NCBI RefSeq assembly: GCF_000275845.1
Contig: NW_006766895.1
Location: 145,903 to 198,839, forward strand
Length of the DNA: 52,937 nt
Origin: Dichomitus squalens LYAD-421 SS1
Lineage: Eukaryota > Basidiomycota > Agaricomycetes > Polyporales > Polyporaceae
Direction of reading: 5' to 3'
In this document: piece by piece, positions 34,623 through 46,989 of the stretch
Layout: each line of letters begins with the position of its first letter
How positions within the stretch are numbered: the stretch's first letter is position 1
Notes under the pieces: model-generated
Seen by the model: only the letters and a program-made list of their open reading frames with translations
Database searches by the model: none
Told to the model about the DNA's origin: nothing
Program-made: the position numbers and the translations under genes

Positions 34623-36103
34623 TTAAATCATCCCCTGTTTCATATATCATAGACGTCTGCTGAGTATACGCGGTGTAGCAAAATTTGTCCTAACTCGCCA
34701 TATGGCAGAAGCCCTGTAATCAGTAAAATCTGAGATCATCACGTATGCCGTTGGCAGCGTACTTCTTGGGCAACGCACCTGAGTGAGGCTTGATGAGTCA
34801 ATCTTAGTGGTGCCTTTGAAAGCGAAGAAGCTTGAGTGGCACTCGGGCGCCCCGCGCACGCTCAGGTGTCCAGGGTCTGAGTCGACGTGGACTGCACTGA
34901 TGAGGCCAGCCGGGAAGAGATAGGGTGAAAGCCGGGAGTCTGTTGCATGTCGGAATAAGACAGCGTAGAGCGTACTTGATAGACAGTCACTGCCCCCATG
35001 GACATGACATGAGAACGATGGTCCGTCGGTGGAGTTTGAGGTACTTAACCTAGACTGGATCCAGCTTCTCAGCCAATGGCACCTCTCCCTGTTCATACAG
35101 TGCAGAGTCTCTACCTTCCGATAAGAAGAGTAAGTAGCGCCATTCCCAAATAAAGACCGGTCAGTTGATATGTCCGGGTCGCACCAGGCCCTAACATCTT
35201 GAGTGATGGCTCACACCGATAAGTTGTTCCTGAGTTGTTCCGGCTCGCATATAGGTAGGCTTTCAATATTCGCTATGACCGTACCTGTTCCACTCCACAT
35301 GCTCAAACCTACAGATAGCTTTTGAGCTTCCATCCGGACTTGGAATCAGATTGTTTCCAGGGCTGTACAATCTAACAACTTCTACCCGAGGAATCATCTC
35401 TCATTCTAATCATGAGCTCAGCGAGAGAGCGCTCGGAGCTTGTCACCTGTGTGAGATTGCGACCGGAGCCGAGGACGTGGATCAGGTCGACAGAGTGAGA
35501 CAGGCCATTGAGCTGACCTCTTAGGCCTTATAAATTATGTTTGCTACAGGCTGGGTGGGCGCTGACTGGCTTATGTGTACTGTTACTGCTGTACGTCAGT
35601 CGTCTGAGGCCCCACCGGGAGTATGTATCCCCGTGATGGTGCACCGAGTAAATTACAAGCTATGTGACCTTCCTAGGATACTACACACATCCGCCCTATA
35701 GTCCGTACATCTTTCATCGACCGCTCGCATGGAACGCCTCAAAAATTCTGTCGGGTGCCAAGGCAAGGGTAGTCCGGGTCCTGAGCTTCCGAGTCTCTTC
35801 ACGTCATGGATGCGCGCTCCTGACGATCGTCCTTCGTATCACATCTTTGGAGATGTTTACAAATCATGGCACAAACAGGACAAAGCCTTGCTTCTCTTTG
35901 ACGAGGAGTAGCGTCTAAAACCGGTCTCACGTAGCTCCCACATACCGTACGGATGTATGCTCTCAGCGCAGATCGATGATACATCTCCCGTTAACAGCGC
36001 TCACACAGCACTATATCATCAGTTTAGCAGCCCTAGTCGCCGATGATATATATAGAGCCTTGTTTGTGCCCGTTCCTCCAAACACAACACTTTTTCAACC
36101 AGA
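34623..36103. promoter_or_regulatory. PKS upstream region
   Basis: About 1.5 kb before the polyketide synthase. The minus-strand frame 34647-35096 (149 codons) and plus-strand frames near 35664-35918 are unrecognised. A TATATATA run occurs 50 bp before the PKS start and is annotated separately. No downstream half of the methyltransferase was found here. Confidence 0.45.
36047..36054 (+). promoter_or_regulatory. Candidate TATA box for PKS
   Basis: TATATATA lies 50 bp upstream of the PKS ATG at 36104, with a pyrimidine/A-rich stretch (ACACTTTTTCAACC) just before the start codon. This spacing is plausible for a fungal core promoter, but AT-rich runs also occur by chance. Confidence 0.4.
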
Positions 36104-39100
36104 ATGTCTACGGTCGATTTGCCCAAGATTGCCGTGGTACGCCGAATCCTCCTTGCTCTCATTGTGATCTTTTTTGCTCATCTCTCTTTGAATACCAGGT
36201 TGGGATAGGGGCCTTGCTTCCAAGCGGCAGCCTTTCCGATAGAAATCTGGATTATCAGGCCTTTTTCGAGTTCTTGTTGCGAAAAGGAGAGGCCTACGAG
36301 CAAATACCCGAAGAGAGATTCAACTCACAATAGTAGGCTATTTATGCGTTCTACGTATGTGAGCTGCGAGCTCAGTGTTGCGTCTAGTATGCGTGGTCGC
36401 GCAACTGGGCAAGTGCTTTGTGATCAGGGCGCATTCCTAAAAGGACTAGACACATTCGATTTTCTCGAGTTTGGCATTACTGCGAAAGACGCTCGCTACA
36501 TGCCGCTGAGCACGCGCAAGCTGATTGAGGCGTCATTTCTGAGCCTGCAAGACTCGGGAATAGAATATCGCGGTCGCAATGTCGGCTGTTATATGTCTGG
36601 AGTTTCTCATGACTTCTATACATTGTCGGGTCACGTATGTCTGTCGAATCTGCCCGACGATCCTATTTGTTGATGTAGATTCTCCAGGATGACGTTGAGG
36701 CCAAAGGATCTTTTGCATACGCCCCGGCAACCATCGCTAATAGGGTGTCTTACCACCTGGATCTTCGTGGGCCATCAATTCCGATAGACACCGCATGCAG
36801 CTCGACCTTGCATACGACACATCTAGCTGTTCAAGCTCTTCGAAACGGAGAATGCGAGGCGGCTGTGGTGGGAGGATGCCAGATAAATTGCCGGTATGTT
36901 CTCCCGTCTGGATTCATGGCAGAATATTGATGAGAACATCGGTAGCTTCACCGAGTGGCTGATTTATACTCAAGGCGGCATTCTCTCTCCAGACGGGAAG
37001 TGTAAACCATTCGACGCCTCAGCCAATGGGTATGTGAGCAAAGACTTGCCGTAGGAAGATGATCTAGAATGCTGTACATAGGTTTGGTCGTGGAGAAGGT
37101 GCCGTCGCGATTGTGTTGAAACCACTACAGAGTGCCCTTCGAGATCACGACCACATTTACGCAACTGTGAGACTATGCTCCTCCTTTGCGCATCCGGTCT
37201 CTGAACGAATGTTTGTAGATTCTAGGCACTGGAGTTAATTCATGCGGCTCAATTGCTCCTGCCAGTGCCCCTGTCGCATCTGCGCAGAGAGATGCGATGA
37301 AACGTGCATTTGCTCAAACGAGTAGATTGCCAGAGGAGGTAGACTTCCTCGAGTTGCATGCTACAGGTAAGGAATCTGCATGTGACCAGAATGCAACGAC
37401 TAATGGTTTTCTATTCAGGAACTGCTCAAGGAGATCCCACCGAGGCAAACTGGGTTGGGGAAGAGTTCAAACGAGATGACGAGATTCTCATTGGAAGCGT
37501 GAAGGGCAATGTAGGGTGAGTTGGATAGACTCGACCATACTCGTTGCCGCACTTACCTGTTGCTAGCCACCTTGAGATTACCGCCTTCCTCGCGTCTCTC
37601 TGCAAAGTCTGTGGCATCTTCGAGACCGGGCTCATCCCACCGAATGTCAACTTCTCGCGCCCTAATCCCGCGATACGCTGGTCCGAGTACTGTCTACGGG
37701 TGCCAACCGAAGTAGAGCGCTTGAATGTCCGGTCTTCGAACCGTCCGCCACTTGTCGCGATGACGAGCTCCGGCATTGGTGGAGCTAATGGGCACGCTGT
37801 TGTCGAAGGTCCTCCTGCTGCGGGTGCGGATATTCCTGTGTTCTGGCTACAAGGAACAGTCGCGCCTTCTCTTCTTGTTGCTGGTGGACTATCCCCTAGG
37901 TCCGCTGTCGCTGTCGGCGAGTCTCTACTGAACGTTTGGGGCAGCGAGAACCTCGCTGGTCTGTCAAAAGTCTATGGTCGCCGGGCACGATCCATGACAT
38001 GGCGCTCCTTCGCTGTCGCCGGTAGTGGCAAAGCACCCAAATTCAACGAGCCTGTGATAGTTCCCAAGTACAAGTCGCCTATCGTTTTCGTCTTCTCCGG
38101 TCAAGGCACCCAGCACTTCCAGAGTATGCATGTTTGGGCAGTCATCCTCTCTGGCCGGTACTAACATAACGCGATTGATACAGTGGGACGTGACTTGTAC
38201 AGGACATGCGCCCCTTTCCGTGCAAGCATCCTCGAGCTTGACGAGGTCTACACGGCTGCCACAGGCTCCTCGCTGATTGATATCGGTCTTTTCACGGACA
38301 CGGTGACAGAGACCAAGGACCCACTCGGAGACCCTTGGCCCATCGCCATCACTCTACCTGCCCTGACGATGCTCCAGCTTGCCCTCGTCGACACCTTAGC
38401 TGCTGTTGGCGTGACGCCTGACGTTGTCGTCGGCCACTCGGCTGGTGAGACCGCTGTCCTATCTGCCTCTGGATCTGCATCTAAGGCCATGGCGCTTGAG
38501 GTTGCGATCGCGCGCGGTCGAGCCATGACTTCTCTTGAGAAGGCGAGCGGAACCATGGCGGCTGTGTCCTGTTCTCCTGAGGAGGCCCGTCGCATAATCG
38601 CCGAAGTCCGTGCGGAGCTGGACGAAGGAACACTCACGGTCGGATGCTACAACACTCCCGCCGCCATCACGATGTCTGGCGCGGAGTCGCACATCGATCT
38701 AGCTGTCAAGAAGGCGAATGCTGCTGGTATCTTCGCGCGCAAGCTCCGCACGAGGATCCCTGTGCACTCGGAGATGATGGAGCTGTGCCGCGCGGAGTTT
38801 GAGAAGCTCGTACAGGAAGTCTTTTCCCGCTATCCAGTGTCGGCCCCCGTTGTCGAGACCTACTCCACAAAGACCGGCGGAAGGTTTACGGGAAAGTTGG
38901 ACGCGCAGTACTTCTGGGACGGCACACTGGGTCCTGTCCGCTTCTCGGAGGCGATCTTTGCGTTGTCTGAAGCACACAATTCTGCGACATATGTCGAGAT
39001 TGGGCCGCATCCAGTTTTGACAAGTTACATTGTGTCCATGACAGAGAAGCACACGCTCGTCACGTGCCCACTCCGTCGTCAGCGTGTCCCGGAACCTGGC

Positions 39101-42100
39101 GCGGAGGCTTCGGAGCTCCTCGCCGCCCTCGGAAAACTTGTCGTAGCAGGACACAACTGCGTTAACTTCGACGTCCTCACTGGCGGCGCAAAGCTCAGTG
39201 GAAACGCTCTCCAATACCCCTTCGCGCCAAAGGTTGTCCCATGGCGAATACAGAGCGCAGAGATTGCCAGGCAAATGCAACGACGCAATGGGCCTCTTAA
39301 CTATCCACAACTCCAGGTCAACGCGTACACTCACCCTGACCTCGCAGACCACATCATCAAGGGGGAACCTATCATGCCGGCAGCAGGGTTTGTTGAGATG
39401 GTACGATGTTTGCTGGCAGAATGACTACGTGCACGCACGCTGATATTACGGCCCCCAGGCATTTGAGTTCGGCGCAGTGGCTGTTTTCGACGTCGAGTTC
39501 CACGGTCTTCTCCCGCTTTCTTCCGAGAGGCCTGTCCCTGTGGAAGTCAAATTGGAAGGCATCCGCTGGAGCGTCGCTAGCGCATCTTCTGTAGACTACT
39601 CGAAAACGTGGCCAATTCAGGTAAAGCATCTCACGACTGCCCATACGCGGTAATCTGACATGCAGGACCTCAGTACAACCGGCGCCATGCATCCGGCTTC
39701 TTGTCTTTCGAGCCTATTGACCCGTCAAGCGTCCGGACAGTGGATCTGGAGTCTCTCCGCAACAGGATGACTGCTGTCGAGATGAAAGGTTTATGTTTGA
39801 GTTCCTTCGGCTGCGCATATCAGAGCTAATGCAGCCTTCAACAGGTTTCTACCAACAGATGGGGTCCTTTGCTCAATTTGGACCGATGTATCGTAGGATC
39901 CAAACCTGTCACGTTTCCCGAGGACCGAACGGATCTGTCGAGGTTCTCACTCAGGTTCGAGGCGCGGATGACGACATACCGACGTACGTGTATTCCAAAG
40001 ATTGGCTAGCGGAGACTGATGTGGTGCATATCAGCATTGCGGACTATCGCTTCCATCCTGCCGTTCTAGATGCAGCCATCCATGTCATGGTACATCCCAT
40101 TCTGACCGGAAACTTTGATCCCGAATTGTACCATCTTCCATCCCGAATCTCCTCCATCCGCCTCTTACGCACCGGGCCCCTTCCCAGCACTGTATACGGT
40201 TACGCCACTCTCGTCAAGTGGTCTCCGGGTATGTGGTATCGGGCTTCTCGTGCTCGATGAAGTCGGATCGATGAAATTGGATGCTCATTAGCGACATGCT
40301 TCACAGATGCTATCACTTACAATGCAACCATCTTTGACGATCTAGGAACGCCCATATGCGCCCTCCTTGGAATCGATGTTGCGTTGCATGGTCACCGCGT
40401 CAAGACGATTCCAAGGCGCTACGAGGTCATATACCGTCCTATCGATCTCACCCTCTTCAGCGATCACAGCGGGGCTGCACTCTCTGGGGCTTTGAACCCT
40501 GATGTGCCTCGTTACGAGCAGCCCTCCGTGGACAATGGTAACCGATACATGACTCCTTCTTCCTTGCCGAACACAGGATCCGGGTCGACCACCGGGACAA
40601 GTATTCCGCTGTCGTTCAATGGCGAACCCCTTCGCTCACTCATCCTACAATACGTCAGGGGTCAGGAGATGAATATCCAAGCCTACTTGGCCACATTGGA
40701 CGCTTCCGAGCAATCATCCGTCCTCTTCATTGCTGAAGAGGGACCGGACGGCGATGCTTCACTCGGCTTCACCAGGGCGCTCCGTCGAGAGTATCCTACA
40801 TGGGTTATTCGCGTTGCCACCTTTGATCCCTCTTGGCCCCCAGATCGCAGAGCTCAAGCATCGCATGAGCTCATTTACCGAGCAGAGAAAGAGCTAGAAC
40901 TCAAGGTGAACGCCGATGGCTCTGTCATCGTCCCTCGCGTCGAGCTGGCGGAGCCTCCTCCTTCGCGCGTGCCATTCTCTCTGGACCAGCCTTGGACACT
41001 AGAGGATGGACAGGTCCTTCGTATCGACCTTCCTCTCCCCTCCGCAGACCACATCATAGTGCAGGTCGACGGCGTCACACGGAACTCCACAGGCCTTCAT
41101 CAATTCGTTGGCAGGGTGCATGGCTCCTCCCTTCCGGTCGTTGGCATCACGCCCAAGACTATCTCCAGCCATATGCAGGTCCACAAGCAGACCGTCATCG
41201 ACTTCAAATATGGAGTAACTTCGGATAGCAGTTCATATCTCTCTGTGCCACCTCTTCTAGCGTCTACTACCCTCGCTCTTGCCATCGGACCCGACGCCTT
41301 GGGACATCCTGAGCGCCTCAAAGGGTCTGTTATCCTTATTCACGACGCTGATGGAGAACTCGGTCCTCAGATGTGTGACCTCTGCGAGGAACTTGGTGTG
41401 GAGGCGAGTCTCATCTCTGGCCTGGGGACGGCCGAGCTTGCGCCCAGCTATCTCAGGAAGCCCAACGTCATTCTCTCTGGCACCCGCGAGAGAAAAGAAG
41501 CAACGATTCTTCGTTCTCTGCTGGCCTCTAGTCGTGTACGTATGCTACTCTGGAACGATCCGGAAGAGGGTGTCGCAGGAATCACTGCACGGGATCCGTG
41601 GGCGATGGGGGATGCTCTTCGTTCATCGCTCGAATATCACGACAATCGGAAAGCCCCACCGGTTTCACTCGTCCCTCCTTCTCAGCGGATTCCCGAGGGG
41701 GTGACTACTGCATCCTTAGCTGTTGATCTCTTCGATCCGAAGAAGAGCTATCTACTCATCGGCGGTATTGGCAGTCTGGGGCTTTACACGGCGCTTTGGA
41801 TGTACCAGGTGATTTTATCAGATGCCAAAAGCGTTGACACCACCAACTGACTGGCATTTTATCAGCACGGAGCCCGTCATCTCATCCTAACATCGCGTTC
41901 TGGACCGTCTACCCTGGATAGGGCAGGAGATTGGGTCTCTCAGCGCGTCCTCCGCCATCTTCGTGAACTCTCTGATCTTACACTTCAAACACCTGCAGTC
42001 GATGCAACATCTGTGAAGGATATGGCGGCCCTTCTACGACGTATGCCAGCTCCCCTAGGCGGATGCATGCTTATGGCCGCTTTGCTCAATGATCGCAGTT

Positions 42101-44430
42101 TTTCGTCGCATACTCAAGAGACATTCGACATCGTCTTCCCCCCCAAGGTTGACGCGTTCAAGGTGCTCGAGCGTGTAGTGGACCTCAATTCTTTGGACTT
42201 TTTCATCACGTACTCCTCGATCTCGGGAGTCTTCGGGAATGCTGGTCAAACTAACTACGCGGCGTAGGTCACGGTGGCTCCTCTGAGCATATGTATTCCG
42301 TTGACTGAGTATCATTTACAGCGCAAATTCTGCCTTGGCTGGAATGACGCGCAAGTACAAGAACGCATTCTCAATCGTCTCACCTGCAATCACAGATAGT
42401 AGATTGGTTTCAACAACGGACGGCTCCTATCAGTCTCGCTTGCGTCACGTCATTGCATGGGGCATGTCCGCTCGAGGTTTGTCCGACTATACTTCGATTC
42501 ATTCACCTCAAGACTGATCTCCTCCCAGAACTCTGCGATCACATCGGTGATGGTATTCAGAAGTTGCGGGATGGTCCCGTATGGCAGTATGTGCCCAGCT
42601 TCGATTGGCGTGCGGTTCAAGACAACATGGGCTCCTCTCCCATGTACGACCATCTCGTCCCAGACGATGGCGGCGAGTCGGCCCCGCAGGACGGTGATGG
42701 CAAGCCCTCGCTAACTCAGATCGTCTGCGGTATTCTCGACATGAAGGAGGAAGACGTCTCCCCCGATGTTCCGCTCACTTCATATGGGTTGGACTCTCTC
42801 TCTGCAGCATCTCTCTCTTTTGCCCTGCGACCGATTGTCGCTGTCTCTCAGCTGCAGTTGCTGGCTGACCTGACAGTTAGAGACCTCCTGTTGAGGATAG
42901 ACGATGCGGCAGCCACGTCTTCTCCCGAGGCACCCCTTGCTACCTCATCCCCGTCCCCTGAAGCGAATGTCACTGGAGACAAGATTCGCAACATGGAGGC
43001 ATTGGTTTCTCGACTCACAGTTGACTTGTCTCCATCGCTGGTGCAAAATCTGTCTCAGCGAGACACCCTTGGGTCGATTGTCATCACAGGAACAACGGGT
43101 AGTCTCGGAGCCCATGTACTTGCACGGCTTCTTCAGGATTCAAATTTCAAGACAATCTACGCGTTGATTCGGGAGGACAATGACCGGACTGCTCCTAAGC
43201 AGCGCCAAATTTCGGCATTTGAGCACCATGGGCTCGACATCTCCCTCCTCGAATCTTCCCGCTTCGCAGCTGTGGCGTGCGCTCTTGACAAGCCGTTCCT
43301 TGGACTACCGAGGGACCTGTATGAAGAGGTGAGTTAGCGGAGCCGGTGTCACTTAGCTCTGATCTAATCATGACCCAGATTCGGACTAGCGTCTCTCACA
43401 TTGTCCTTCTCGGTCAGTCAAATTGTACGCTCGAGTGACATCCGCAGCTGAGACATTCCGCAGGGTGGCCCATAAATCTCCAATCCCCGCTGTCATCTTT
43501 CGAGAGTCCCCTCGTGGGATTACGCAGGCTTATCGACTTGGCAAAAGAGGCCCAGGAATTTGGTCTAGTCTCTCTTCTCTACAGCAGCAGTTTCGGTATC
43601 TTCCGCAGTAAGTCACCAGATTCTAGTGTACAAGGTGTTGAAATTCTCTGACTGTTCACATCTCCAAGATTACCAGGGTACTTCTCCGCCAGAGGAAACG
43701 CCCATCGACGCGGGCGTTGCAGTCGGTACAGGGTATTCCGAGTCCAAATGGGTGGCTGAAAAGCTTCTTGAGATCGCGGGGGACAGGAACGTTGTCCGAC
43801 CCGTTATCGTCCGTATTGGGCAGCTGAGTGGTGGTGTCAATGGCGCTTGGAAGGAGTCCGAATGGTTGCCAGCCATGATCTGTGCCAGTGCCACAATGGG
43901 ATGTCTTCCCCAAGGGGACGGGGTCAGTTTCCGCGTCTTTGAAGCTTTAACCGATACTAAATGATTTGCAGTTGGTCTCCTGGCTTCCGGTCGACGTCTG
44001 TGCTTCTATGGTAGCGGAAATCGCGCAGTTGAGCTCCAATACCGTGTTCTTCCATCTGCGACATCCGAGACCTATGTCGTGGTCGGATACCATGCATAAC
44101 TTCTCTTTAGAGCTCAAAGTCCCCGTGATTCCATACCAGAGTTGGCTTTCAAAGCTCGTACAGACCGTGCAATCCTCGGACCCCCACATAGCCCACTATC
44201 TCGCTCCCGCTGCCAGACTCCTGCCAATTTGGAAGTCCATAGCCGCCCAGGCCACCGATCGACGAAGTCTTGTGTCAGAGAGCATCGGCATCGGCATTCT
44301 ATTGGACATCGAGAACAGCGCTCAGCACTGCGCAGCTCTTCGCAACCATTCGCTGCAGCAACTCGGACCGGACGATGTGGGTAGATGGGTAGAATACTGG
44401 AAGAGAGTTGGCGCGATGTCCTCTGCATGA
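36104..44430 (+). CDS. Reducing polyketide synthase with terminal reductase
   Basis: Twenty-one exons join in frame (7215 nt, 2404 residues): 36104-36136, 36199-36332, 36388-36634, 36688-36893, 36946-37029, 37082-37166, 37219-37366, 37419-37515, 37567-38123, 38184-39400, 39459-39620, 39674-39788, 39845-40228, 40317-41818, 41866-42263, 42322-42476, 42529-43328, 43379-43412, 43464-43607, 43669-43922 and 43972-44430. KS (about 8-435) has DTACSST (Cys about 175), ELHATGTAQGD and VKGNVGHLE. AT (about 510-835) has GHSAGET. DH has [10 protein letters not shown] (His about 918) and [10 protein letters not shown]. The ER-like region (about 1280-1560) reads HDADGELG where GGVG is expected, so it is probably inactive. 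KR has [14 protein letters not shown] and TNYAAAN. ACP has YGLDSL (Ser about 1931). The terminal reductase has [12 protein letters not shown] and YSESK. No methyltransferase domain was seen. The enzyme should make a partly reduced chain and release it by NAD(P)H-dependent reduction as an aldehyde or alcohol. Confidence 0.94.
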
Positions 44431-45085
44431 ATTCCTGTCTTGTCTTGTTCCCTCGTTTTTGTATTGATCGTTTCATAATGATATCTTCTTGTAGTATAGT
44501 CCCCATATCACACGTTGCCGTGTGGCAGTCATCTCTGAGCCTTTTGTCTGCTAGTTTGGCTCAAGGCAAACGTTGTTCTCGACCGCAAACCCTTCGGTAG
44601 ACTTGTTTTACCATCTTCGCTGGACGCCGCATCCCTAAAGTCTCTCTGTAGCTTTCGAAGTTTATAGACTCTAACATCGGTGCTGGCTCCTGCTACGTGT
44701 TGACTGGCCTGTGAGTCCTGACTCTTTCACCAAGCTCTTACGCCTGCATCTGCAGCGTCTCGATCGGGAGGCAGTCATAAAAGATGTGCTCTGTAGAGAC
44801 GTTTCCTTATCCGCCGTAATCCATTGGTGTCGATAGGCATTCGATGACTCACGGCGGGATCGATGTCAGTTCCGCGCCTTTCTACTCTTCACATCCTCCT
44901 ACTCGTCCATGATACTCTGCACGACCTGCACGTCCGCAAGGCACACATTACGCCCCGGCGTATCACACACTGCACTCTGCTCGTTCAAGAAAATCTCGTA
45001 TACCGCGTTGAGGCCTCTGTGCGACCTACAGCGGAGGTAGACTGTCCAAGTCAGAAGCTGTCCACATCGCAGGGACGCCTTATGC
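44431..45085. other. PKS 3' flank, no gene recognised
   Basis: Contains the presumed PKS terminator region. The frames at 44863-45294 (+) and 44899-45132 (-) reflect the neighbouring myosin-tail fragment or chance. No gene is supported. Confidence 0.5.
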
Positions 45086-45515
45086 ACTACAACGCAACCA
45101 AGACGCGATCGCCCTGCTCCTCGAGGGAACACTCAATGTGTCTCTCACGACGCAGCCGCTGCACCTCCGTATCCGACGGCATCTTCGTATCAACACGGTA
45201 CCTCGAGCTCTGCCAGCAGAACGCGGAGCCTTCTGTAGAAGCTTACAATCCGTTCTCGCATCATTTAGCGCTCGGTGAAGCTAGCGGACTGTAATCTACA
45301 TGGACGGCACCAGAACCACGGCACACCTTCGTGTCGTGACGGCTTAGATCTCGGTATCGAGAGGCTCCTTGTCTTCCTTCCACGAACCGACATTTTGAAC
45401 CTCGCCGTCGTGACGCAACTGCACTTCGTCATACTTGGATACTTGGATACGGCTCTCCTGACGAAAGCGGATCATCATATCTAGTTGCGACTGCAGTTCT
45501 GCACGACTATGCGAT
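45086..45515 (-). pseudogene. Myosin II tail fragment
   Basis: Colinear with 32690-33140 of the larger myosin relic but on the other strand. The best-kept piece reads ELQSQLDMMIRFRQES, then KYDEVQLRHDGEV and GSWKEDKEPLDTEI, followed by a stop. The counterpart in the larger copy reads ELQSQRDTMSRLREES and SWKKDKERLGTKI. Later pieces are frameshifted. Nothing upstream of this rod section is present. It is directly joined to a purine nucleoside permease fragment. Confidence 0.75.
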
Positions 45516-46139
45516 CTATGGAATGCGTGAGTCTGCGTCCCGTACTGCGGCGCGCTCGCAGTGTCGTTCAAGTTGGCTTTGCGCGCTGGCGAAGGGCGTC
45601 GCTCAGCTCGAAGGCCTCCGTGCCGTACATGTACAGCGGCCACTGGCCCGGTGCGGTCGTCCCCTGGGGCACGTACCCGGTAGGGAATCCGTCTGAGATC
45701 TCGCGCTCATCGATCTCGTACTGCAGCCCGACTTGCACCGAAAAACGTGCGAAACCGACGGAACCGAGCGTGCCCTGCTTTAAGGTGATGCCCCCGTCAT
45801 TCGCGAGAAGGAAATGGGACTGGGTGAGGTTGAAGAGAGGGGAGTGGATGAGAGCGAACGTGGATAGCGCCGCGTTGATCTCGCCCTCGTCTGTGACGAG
45901 CTGGCAGATGTCGGCCGAGGCCGTGCAGTGGATGGCGGGATAGCGCCGGGAGAGACCAGGAACGGTGACGTTGCGTGCGAGGAGGTTGAACTCGGGGATG
46001 CCGGTCCATGCGTTGGCCTCATCGGTGTACTGCGGAGGACTATGAGACGGAGGCTCCAGAGGCTAGACAAGAATGTACTCGCAAAGTCAACGATGACGAC
46101 CTGTGGTGCTATGGGATGCGAATTCGCTGCCGCCACCAA
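45516..46139 (-). pseudogene. Purine nucleoside permease (NUP) fragment
   Basis: Minus-strand reading gives APQVVIVDF, then after a disturbed junction near 46085 PPQYTDEANAWTGIPEFNLL, TVPGLSRRYPAIHCTASADI, CQLVTDEGEINAALSTFALI, GSVGFARFSVQVGLQYEIDE, FPTGYVPQGTTAPGQWPLYM and YGTEAFELSDALRQRAKANL. This matches the central two-thirds of fungal purine nucleoside permease/NUP proteins, usually about 350-400 residues. The frame from about 46075 to 45520 is uninterrupted. It then continues directly, still open, into the myosin rod fragment (NDTASAPQYG then RAELQSQ), so the natural C-terminus is lost. The N-terminal signal region is not recognisable. It is probably a non-functional chimera created by recombination. 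Confidence 0.8.
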
Positions 46140-46989
46140 GGCTTGAACCGCTAGCGGGGAGTCTCCATATGCACATCCACATCGGCGAGAAGGACCTATC
46201 AGTTTCGTTGGACGCGTAGACGCAGGTGCCTAACAGCCCACAAGATGTCAACACACATGGTAGTTAGGAGAACACCAGGATATGCCGCAGCAAAGTACCG
46301 CCATAGTATGTATGGTAAAACCGGCGCTGCGGCAGATCTGATGACCTTCACCCCTGACAATGACATGCCAGACGCAGGGCGGAGCGCCCAACACGAACAC
46401 GCACCTTGTACCTATCATGGATGGCCTTAGCGTCCGCTCCCTGATGCCTCTGCAGGTCGGGCAAGAACAACAAGCAGACTTACCTTGCATATACATTGGG
46501 GGTAGTGTGGGAAAGAAGTTCAGGGAGCATCAAGACGGCCAGGAGCCGTCAGCAGATAGGCAGAGGAGGCAAAGTGGGGGCAGGGACCCTGCGACACGAT
46601 CCTCCACGCCGACGAGGGGCAGTCGCAGGGTGTTGCAACTGATGTAGCAATCAAGGGGAAGGGAGGAGGAAAATATGAGTAACCAAAGGCGAACAGGTCC
46701 ATCAAGAGCAGCCCGATAAACAGAGAATATGAGTACATGTGCGCAGGAGTGGAGGGACAGCGTTGGAGGTTGAGCGCATGAAGAAAGTAGATGAGGACAT
46801 GGGGACATAGAGGGACAGTCATACAGCGAGGAGACGTGCCTATCCGCCGGTGAGGATGAGAGAACGGACAGTATATATTGAGGAGCAGGTATGGACGAGC
46901 GTGGGAATTAGATCACAACAGAGGCACGTGACTGTCTGCGCAATGCTATCTGAGGTCGGCCCGACGGAGTCGAATGGCGAGCTCGACAA
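46140..46989. other. No gene recognised
   Basis: Minus-strand frames (46248-46496, 46520-46822) are GC-skewed overlaps without motifs. The stretch could include the lost 5' end of the permease. The right end grades into duplicated segment S. Confidence 0.4.

Noticed and set aside
34647..35096. 149-codon minus-strand frame upstream of the PKS, considered as the missing half of the methyltransferase
   Set aside because: Opposite strand, and its sequence lacks the expected downstream methyltransferase motifs.
36331..36336. Two consecutive TAG triplets in the PKS KS domain suggesting a pseudogene
   Set aside because: The donor GTAGGC at 36333 removes them in an intron ending at 36387, giving [15 protein letters not shown] in frame.
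42453..43337. Possible separate gene for the ACP-reductase part of the PKS, starting at an internal Met
   Set aside because: An intron at 42477-42528 joins it in phase to the KR exon, so it is part of one PKS.
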